Position numbers and translations under genes: made by a program. Under the pieces are notes generated by a model that saw nothing but the letters and a program-made list of their open reading frames with translations, did not search any database and was not told where the DNA came from. This document shows positions 57,501 to 64,000 of a DNA stretch of 64,000 nucleotides, piece by piece. Each line of letters starts with the position of its first letter. The stretch's first letter is position 1. This DNA is from Hepsetus odoe (lineage: Eukaryota > Chordata > Actinopteri > Characiformes > Hepsetidae). Location: the NCBI GenBank assembly GCA_017165825.1, contig CM029374.1, positions 2,641,910 to 2,705,909 of the forward strand, given 5' to 3'.

Positions 57501-60159
57501 TGGTTATCTCATCAGGAAGCTGTCTGAGCTGAAACACAGCATTAAAGCTTAAAGGCTTAATAGGCAAATACATGGGTGTGGGATTTAAGAAAGACAGGCA
57601 AATTTCAGTCTTCCATGATTTAAAGCCCTTTGCTATTTTAATATTGTGTGTGCTTTGTGTTTATTTATTTATTTATTTATTTATGCTTGCCCCAACGGTC
57701 AAGTGCAAACTTTCTAAAAAAAAATTTCTTCTCCCCCCTCATGTTCTTAATCTTGTTCTTCTCCAGAGCTCTCTTCCTCATGACCAAGAGCAATTTCCAG
57801 CCCCCTAAACTGAAAGATAAAGTCAAATGGTAAGTGTATGCCTGTGTGTGAGGATGCGTGGATGTGTGTGTGTGTGTGTGCTGTATAAGTCATCACTCAC
57901 AGCTCAAAGAAGTCTTTCAAGGCCGGGAAAAGTTGTAAGAAACCTTCATCTCCTCATTCTTCCCTTAAGGACAAGTAACTTCCATCACTTTGTGAAAATG
58001 GCGCTGACCAAAAACCCCAAGAAGAGGCCGACAGCCGAAAAACTGCTTCAGGTATGGAGGGATTTTCTCAAATCGTCACGTTTATCCAAGTAACGCCTCG
58101 TGCACCCCAATGAGCTCGCTTTCTCTTCTTCATCAGCACCCCTTCGTAACGCAGCCTCTGAGTCGGACCCTCGCCATTGAGCTGCTGGACAAGGCCAGCA
58201 ATCCTGACCACAGCCACTACAGTGACAACGACGATGAAGAACCTGACCCAGAGGTAAGACCTTCTCAGAATCAGGGCGGGACTTTGAGGAGGGTTCACAG
58301 ATGGAATATTGAAGTTATGTCGGTTGTTTCTTTAGCAATGGCCGCTGTGAAGGTGGTCTGTTTGGTCTGCTAGCGCATACTCAGGTACCAGTGTGAGGGA
58401 GTCATAACTTTGGATGTGTGTGGATGTGTGGTTGCATGTTAGGGTGGTCTTTTTAACCAGTTTTCCTGTTATAGTTATATGTATAAGTCAGTTTCCCAAA
58501 TATTTGGTATTCTTAAATTCAGCATTTATTTATGAGTTTAGTCTAAATCTACACCTGATCTTTCCATCTGTGTGCATCTCTGGAGATGTTTTCCAACAGT
58601 TTTACCAATACTGAAGCCTTGAGAGACTAATATCCTCTGATGTTTCTCTACTAAACTGACTAAGTAGGGTTGCGCAAAATGGAAAAATTCTAAAAATCTC
58701 TATTTTCTCTGAGCCTGTTGTGATAGCGACAGTAACTAAAGAACACTGACCAGCTGTTTCTTTACACAAAGAACAAAATTAGTCTTGTTTAACTAGATTT
58801 AACGTGTGAAAATGTAATAAAAGCATCGCATTCACATTTTAACTGCACAGCCATTTATCGCTTATCAGATTTTATGGATAAACATAACATCGTGGATTAT
58901 GAAAATTTCTTAAAGCATTGAGATAATGTTGACTTCATATCGCCCAGCTCTACTTCTCAACTTTTTAACAAGCCTACAGGCGTCTGTTAGTTGACCAAAC
59001 AGGACTGAGTGATCTCCTCCAAGCATGTTGAGCAGTCCATCCACGTCATGTTAGCAGCAGAAAAATGATAAGTCATGTCGTGTGAGCTAACCTTCGGCGT
59101 TGGTGGAATGTCTGATTGCCGGTGCTTTAGCTCGTGGGAGGACATGACCAAATTGTGGAGAAAATGTTGAAAAGAAAAGTATATTTTCAACTACACAGCT
59201 TTTTAATTTGGCTGATAACTAAATTATGCAGAGAGGTTTAGATGAAACCCCTGTTGCATGCCTCCAGGTTCTTGCAGTGTTACATAATTGTGTTTTCTCA
59301 GAAAAATATTGGTGATGAATATGAATGAATCGGTGTGTGTGTGTGTGTGTTTTGCAGTCTTCTGTGACCGTTCCTCATCGGATTCGCTCAACAAGTAGAA
59401 GTTCACGGGATGGGAAGACTCTATCAGAGATTAACTGTGAGTGTGAGGGTGGCCTGGTGGGCTTGTGTGTGTGTTTGTGCGTGCGAGTGCGTGTGTGTGT
59501 TTAACACTGCTCTTTGTGTTGTAGTTGATCAGGTGAAGTTTGATCCCCCTCTGAGGAAGGAGACAGAACTACACCATGAACCGGTAGGTAATGCAGGATT
59601 ATCAACTCTGTCCCGGGACGGAGGGCAGGGAGTTGAGGTATTAATAAAGTCCTGTTTGTTTTGTAGGAACTCCAGTTGGAACCAACAAGCATATTAGGCG
59701 ACAATAAGTAAGAGCATTGTGTGTGTGTTTGCGTGTGTGCATGTGTGCGCGTGCCTGTGTATGTGTGTACAAACTGTTCTTAAATGTGTCAATGTAAATA
59801 TCAGTATCTTTCTGTCATTTTTTACTCTTGCTGCCTTTATTTTGTCTGACATTTCTATCGTTTACTTTCATTTCCATGTGTTTCTGTCTCTCTCATTCTT
59901 GTGTGTTTCTCATGCTTTTTTTCTTACTTTCTTTCCTTCTTTCTGTCTTTCCCCACCGTTCTCTTTCTTTCTCTTATTTCTTTTAGGAGTCTATTAAAAT
60001 CAGTAGCAGAAGAGCTTAATCAGAGGTAAGTGTAGCTCCGCCCCTTCTGCTTTTAACTGGTCATCACTCGTTAACTTTTCCCACCCTCAGCTAAGCAGCT
60101 GTTTAGACTAACCCCTCTGCTCAGCGCTGCTTAGTTGCCCTCACTGCTGTTGTGGGAGT

Positions 60160-60191
<32 letters not shown>

Positions 60192-63100
60192 TGGTATGGG
60201 TGTGTATGCCTTTCTCTCTGTATTCCTGTTGTATCCCTTGGCTCTGGCTGCCACGCCCTCTTAGACTCCGCCCGTTTCTCCGTTTTTCTCAGGGGACATG
60301 TGACACATTTAGAGGATGGTGAGGAGGATGATGAAGCTCTACAGTAAGTGTCTGAGCGTAAGAGAAGTGTTGCCACACACACACGCACACTTAGGGGCCG
60401 TGTCATGTCGCATGGTTTCATTGTCCTGATCTCCACCTTAACCAGCCTCTGTCTTTGTCTCTTGATCTTGGTCAAGCATCACTTGACCACTCCAAGATCA
60501 AACAGCACGGTTTCTGCTTCTGCTGTTTCTGTCTCTGTTTGTGTCCAGAGCCGGTGATTGAGCATGAACTATGCAGTAGGGCCCAACTGATAGATTGTTT
60601 GGAAGACACAATTTTGCAAGAAAGAGTGCCACAAAAATTAGTTCTTGTTTCATCAACATTTTACATTTTAATTCTGCTTTCTCTGTAAAGAAACATGCAG
60701 CTGGTCACTATTCTTTAATCACTGATGATCTCAAGATACACTCGGGAAAGCATTTGCGATTCATCATGATGGTGATAAATATCATCAGTCCTAATTAAAG
60801 AGTTGAATGACTTTTTTCAACAAGAATGGGAGGAGCTGCACTCAAATCTGCGAATCAATCAGCCATAACATTAAAGCCGCCTGACATGTCACGTTAGAAG
60901 ACATGTTCTCTGGTATCTGGTGCCAAGACAGCAGCAGGAAATCTTTCAAGTCTGAGAAGTTGTGCCTCCATGGATTAGACCTAGCACATCCCACAGGGGC
61001 TTGTATGCGGATTGAGATCTGAAGAACTTGGAGTCAACACCTTGAACTTTGAAGAAAACAAACAAGATTCTTTAAACCAGGACGACTTGTTTCATTGCAA
61101 GTCCAGGTCTGTTGCCCATATCCTGACTGTAGGTCATTTCAGTAGTGGACAAGAGTCAGCATGGGTACACTGATCGTTCTGTGGCTATACGACATCATTG
61201 GCAGCAAGTTGCTCTTCTGTGGATCTGGATCAGAGAGTCCAGACTTGGAAGTCCATTACCCTTTTTGGCTGCTCAATTATGCTTCATTTTCACTGCAAAA
61301 CCAGACGTTTAACCTTGATGGAGGACGCTTGAACGAGATAATCAAAAAGTTCATGTCACCTGTGAGGGACTTTAATGTCATGGCTGATCAGCATGTGCCT
61401 TTTTGTTGTATCAGTTCTACTCAGAAGAGACTGTTTTGCATTTAAATTGACATATTTAGACGGTGACTCATGAGTAAGTGGGCCAGTTTAATAATTATAT
61501 TATTAATATAACAATTTATTTTTGTCAACATTGGTATAATTTCATCAAAATGTCATATCAGTTGGGCCCCAACATGCAGATGTGAGGTTTTATTGTTGGT
61601 GTGTGTGTGTGTGTGTGTGGTGTGTGTGTGTGTGTACAGTGCAGGTATCTTTTGGATGCTTTGGGCTAATGTGGAAATGTGTGTTTGGTGTTGCCTGCAG
61701 AAACATCATTATCATTAGGGGTCCAAGCACATTTGGTTCTTGTTTCATTCCTCACCTAAAAAAATAACTGTTTAGCTCCACCCCCTTTAAAGAAACATTA
61801 TAGTTCTGCAGGCATCTGGCTCCATTGCTTAACTTGCTGGTTGTGTCCATACATTTACACACTGCAGCAACACTGTTGCACACTGCAGTACTACTGTTAC
61901 ACACTACTATTACACTGTTGCACACTGCAGTAAAACTGTTACATCGTGCTGTAACACTGTTGAGCAATGCATTAATACAGTTACACAATGCAGTGATACT
62001 GTTTCACACTGTAAAAATACTGTTACACAATGCAGTAACACTGTTATGCACACTGCAGTGATTCTGTGGTACTGTGCTTTAGCACAGGCTTTTAGCTCCA
62101 GCGTTAACTTGCTGGGACATAACTTCCTTCTGTGAAGTTGTGCTTGGACCTTGAGTAAATGTGTGCATGTTCTTGATTTTCCCTTTTCAAAAGAATTGGG
62201 AGAAAAGTTGCATTTTATGTGTTTAAGGGAGTGTTCAAGCATGCCTTTTTTGCTGGTACTGTATTTTATTTATTGATTGATTTTTACTCTGCGGTTTTGC
62301 TGGGGATACATGTAGATGCAGTGCATGCTGCACAACACTGCAAAATCTGCTCTGTTGCAATGCTGCTGGCAGCTATGCTTAATGCTAATGTATGGCTAAT
62401 GATCGATAGTGATTGCTGTTTCACCGCTTCCATTAAAGCATAATTCACAAATGACTCTATGTTTTATGTTTTGTTTTTCTGTGCATGCCCTGCAACCAGG
62501 AGATGTTTACACATTACTGTATTCCTTCATCTAAGCCCTTAAGCTGCAGCCCTGTTCATCAGTTATTAGGGCTTTTTATTCAGTAGCCAGTATTGAGCTA
62601 ATTTGCCAGTTCTGCAGTTATGAGCGAGAGTGTGGACCTACATACAGACATTTAGAACTTCAGGTGTCAACCCAACCCTGATTAAGACCCATAAATGAAC
62701 CAGTTTGTGTCCTGATGACTGTATGGCAGGAGTGTCAACCTCAGTCCTGGAGTTTCAAGGTCTGGTTGGTGATTTCCCCGCTCTAACTCACCTGATAACT
62801 GCCAGGGTTAGTTGGAGCTGTTTGTGGACACTTGTATTGCCTTCCATGATGAGAGTTTGGGACCCCTGCCTTATAGTCTTGGTCATAGAAACGTTCGGTC
62901 CTGGCAGTCATTTTTTGCTCTGCAAGTGTATGATAATCTAATAATGTGCTTCATATTTCATTTGCAGTTCAAACTCCAGCTCCACAATGAGACCCAAGGT
63001 GCCTCCACCTTTGCCCCCTAAGGTAAGATGTTTGTTTTTTATTATGCATAGAATGAAAATTTTTTATTGGTGTTCTATTTTGTATTATCCTTATTTTTCA

Positions 63101-64000
63101 TAACGTTATCACTTCTGGTCCTTGAAGAACCACTATAGCAGTGTCTTCCATCCCTGGTACAGGAGATCATCATTCACCCTGGACATTTTAATGCTTTTCA
63201 ATAACTAGTGGGGTGCTAAGGGTCCTGTGGAAAAGTGTCCACCATGTCAAACAAGTGCTGCCTGAATAAACATGTTGGATTACAGATCACATCCAATCAG
63301 AGACATGCACGTTAAGGTGGACCGATGATGCTAAATCACACCTAGGTGTGGCTGTGTGAGTGTGTTTGTCCATGCATGTAGACCTGTCCAGGGTGTTTCC
63401 CCCGTTTGATCGCTGGGATAGGTTCTTGTATTTAGTGTGTTAATAAAAAACACTGTTAACCTTGAATAAAATCTCTCTCGCTGTCTCCATCTCACACTCT
63501 CTCCCTCTCTATTTAGCCCAAGGCTCTAAATCCGTCCCAGAATGGTCCAGCAGGAGAGGACAGTGGAGGACAGGGGACGATCAAACGCTGCCCTACTTCT
63601 CCAAACCCCACCCCTCCTCCTCGCCCCCTTTCCTCTGTGCCCCCTAGGCCGCCACCCCCTCGCCTGCCCGCCCACAGACGCAGCAGCTTAGGTAAAGAGC
63701 CAACCGAGTACGCTCAGTTAGATCCAGCAGGGGATGATGGGAGATTTAGGTTCTGGGAGTGGCTTCATGCTGAAGAGCAGGAAGAGCAGGAAGAGCAGGA
63801 GGAAGACAGTAAGCCTTACTCCAGCAGCTGGATTTCACTCTGATTGATAGATGACCCTGACAGCCTGCCTCCTGTGATGGAGTAGAGCCTCATCCTAGTT
63901 ATAGTGGCTTTCAGTGACTCTGTTTTGAGCTTAGCATGACTTGTGTGATTTAGATTTCCCTTCAGACTCTTCCTTTAGGTGTACTGCCCTTATGAAAAGG
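46219..64000 (+). CDS. map4k3: Mitogen-activated protein kinase kinase kinase kinase 3 (GLK), 5' part, runs off the window
   Basis: Exons: 46219-46314, 54321-54378, 55330-55420, 55576-55640, 55882-55937, 56021-56068, 56161-56203, 56562-56634, 57004-57135, 57767-57829, 57970-58051, 58137-58253, 59358-59436, 59525-59583, 59667-59707, 59987-60025, 60293-60343, 62968-63022, 63517-63691 (the last could extend to 63808). All phases fit (474 codons). It is a Ste20/GCK-type serine/threonine kinase in amino-acid-to-mTORC1, JNK and T-cell signalling. Seen: DLSRRNPQEDFELIQRIGSG with GTYGDVYK glycine loop, AAIKVIKLEPG lysine, MHRDIKGANILL catalytic loop, ADFGVSAQ, activation-loop serine in AKRKSFIGTPYW, MAPEVAAVERKGGYNQLCD, the linker QVKFDPPLRKETE, then proline-rich KVPPPLPPK and VPPRPPPPRLP. 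The citron-homology domain is beyond the edge. The kinase residues looked for are all present. Confidence 0.96.
46366..46880. repeat. Cluster of (CT)n and (GT)n microsatellites at the start of map4k3 intron 1
   Basis: (CT)n at 46366-46412 and (GT)n arrays near 46431-46491, 46627-46663, 46751-46790 and 46844-46877, all on the sense strand within 560 bases of the first donor. Confidence 0.93.
50153..50189. repeat. T37 homopolymer
   Basis: Uninterrupted T run followed by ATACACCCCCCCC. On the minus strand it is an A37 tail-like run, possibly the end of a retroposed sequence, but no recognisable element precedes it. Confidence 0.9.
51416..51575 (+). repeat. 42-bp minisatellite, four units
   Basis: Units start at 51416, 51458, 51500 and 51542, each beginning with a variant of GGTGTTTCCAATAAAGTGGCC. 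The period of 42 is a multiple of 3, so the minus strand reads as repeated 14-residue blocks (GHFIGNxN). Two units contain AATAAA in the sense strand of map4k3. Confidence 0.9.
51936..52066 (+). mobile_element. SINE family A
   Basis: GATCGTGGGTTTGAATCCCT, GACCAGTAGGTTTCCCTGAG, ACCGTCCCCATCACTGCTCC and TAGTCGCTTTCACTT. The middle part is shortened. Confidence 0.75.
53391..53491 (+). mobile_element. SINE family A, internally deleted
   Basis: The head GGGCAGCGGTGGCCTAATTG is joined to the tail GTGTGGGTTAAAAACAGAGG, CTCACAATGACAAATAATAA and CTTTTACTC; the central body is missing. Confidence 0.7.
53670..53940 (+). pseudogene. LINE reverse-transcriptase C-terminal scrap
   Basis: Discontinuous frames give YKYLGIWLDHQ, FPILDYGNVLYRSASNSTLQ and KLDSLFHPAIQLALNAP, resembling the post-RT region of vertebrate L1/L2-like elements. 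It is heavily degraded. Confidence 0.5.
54480..54533. repeat. (CA)n microsatellite, 100 bases after map4k3 exon 2 donor
   Basis: Uninterrupted run of about 27 CA units on the sense strand. Confidence 0.95.
55645..55712 (+). mobile_element. SINE family C head fragment
   Basis: GGAGGCACACTGGTTAGCAC, TGTAGCCTCACAGGAAGAAG and ATCCTGGGTGTTACTGTG directly after the donor of map4k3 exon 55576-55640. Confidence 0.55.
60579..61569. mobile_element. Inverted-repeat-bounded DNA element in map4k3 intron 17
   Basis: GGGCCCAACTGATA at 60579-60592 and its exact reverse complement TATCAGTTGGGCCC at 61556-61569 bound about 990 bp. Inside lies a Tc1-like transposase relic (60855-61190). It is probably a composite or nested DNA transposon; the family was not determined. 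Confidence 0.6.
60855..61190 (-). pseudogene. Tc1-like transposase relic
   Basis: Plus strand shows AATCAGCCATAACATTAAAG, TCTGGTATCTGGTGCCAAGA, GTGCCTCCATGGATTAGACC, AGCACATCCCACAGGGGCTT, GATTGAGATCTGAAGAACTT, GAGTCAACACC and GTCAGCATGGGTACACTGA. These are in the order of a common teleost Tc1 element read antisense, with large deletions and no open frame. Confidence 0.6.
61720..62150. mobile_element. MITE-like element with perfect 12-bp terminal inverted repeats
   Basis: GGTCCAAGCACA at 61720-61731 and TGTGCTTGGACC at 62139-62150. A second, internal direct repeat (GCTCCATTGCTTAACTTGCT and GCTCCAGCGTTAACTTGCT) brackets a 21-bp minisatellite. The GGGGTCCAAGCAC end is familiar from abundant fish non-autonomous elements. 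Confidence 0.65.
61854..62067. repeat. 21-bp minisatellite, about ten units
   Basis: Unit close to ACACTGCAGTAACACTGTTAC with variants. The period is a multiple of 3, so frames stay open and read as LHTAVTL-type heptads on the plus strand. It sits inside the MITE-like element at 61720-62150. Confidence 0.92.
63312..63428 (+). mobile_element. SINE family C tail fragment
   Basis: AAGGTGGACCGATGATGCTA, GTCCATGCATGTAG, CCTGTCCAGGGTGTTTCCCC and ATCGCTGGGATAGGTTC. It lies between the last two map4k3 exons of the window. Confidence 0.6.
63692..64000 (+). other. map4k3 intron or alternative exon extension
   Basis: After the donor TTAG/GTAAAG at 63691 the reading frame stays open to 63843 with EPTEYAQLDPAGDD and EEQEEQEEQEED. 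A second donor-like GACA/GTAAGC at 63808 would permit a longer exon. The EEQ repeats derive from GAAGAGCAG units. The rest, to the edge, shows nothing further. Confidence 0.4.

Noticed and set aside
61825..62061. 78-codon frame of LLHTAV heptads, suggestive of a coiled coil
   Set aside because: Produced by a 21-bp minisatellite inside a MITE-like element; both strands are open because the period is a multiple of three.

Overview
The window looks like nuclear DNA of a ray-finned (teleost) fish. Its genes are split into many small exons with GT-AG introns. It is crowded with (CA)n, (GA)n, (GATA)n and (AT)n microsatellites, tRNA-derived SINE copies, Tc1/mariner relics and RTE/Rex-like LINE pieces, as is usual in teleosts. 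No prokaryotic, CRISPR or phage feature was seen. Exon borders were derived by hand from splice signals, reading phase and remembered vertebrate orthologues, so single borders may be off by a few bases.

Five genes can be assembled. (1) p4ha1, minus strand, about 389-10026, is complete in its coding part. It encodes the catalytic alpha-1 subunit of collagen prolyl 4-hydroxylase (about 540 aa) and has two alternative 71-nt exons side by side. (2) A multi-span membrane protein gene, plus strand, 21673-25064 (398 aa if the exon chain is right), resembles the SLC35/drug-metabolite-transporter fold but I cannot name it. (3) ecd (ecdysoneless), minus strand, 27269-32973, is complete in 12 coding exons (about 623 aa). 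(4) thumpd2, plus strand, 34007-43263, is head-to-head with ecd. It encodes a THUMP-domain methyltransferase; one exon shows an apparent frame break, and its introns hold a Tc1/mariner derivative and a 2.7-kb LINE. (5) map4k3, plus strand, starts at 46219 and runs off the right edge. Nineteen exons cover the kinase domain and the proline-rich linker; the C-terminal citron-homology part is outside.

Layout: 1-388 p4ha1 3' UTR or flank; 389-10.03 kb p4ha1; 10.03-21.67 kb mostly repeat-bearing intergenic DNA with possible 5' non-coding sequence of p4ha1; 21.67-25.06 kb transporter-like gene; 25.07-27.27 kb convergent spacer with polyadenylation signals; 27.27-33.0 kb ecd; 33.0-34.0 kb shared promoter interval; 34.0-43.26 kb thumpd2; 43.3-46.2 kb intergenic repeats; 46.2-64 kb map4k3. 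The genes do not form a pathway. P4HA1 acts in the endoplasmic reticulum on procollagen, ECD is a splicing and chaperone-complex factor, THUMPD2 modifies RNA and MAP4K3 signals in amino-acid/mTORC1 and immune pathways. From memory of the human map, p4ha1 and ecd have neighbours on 10q22 and thumpd2 and map4k3 on 2p22, so the window joins two blocks that are separate in human.

The most interesting points are the conserved mutually exclusive 71-nt exons of p4ha1, the repeated use of (TG)n or (TC)n microsatellites directly at 3' splice sites, a thumpd2 frame break plus an in-frame CA-repeat expansion, the unnamed transporter-like gene, and several well-bounded mobile elements, two of them with perfect terminal inverted repeats in one map4k3 intron.
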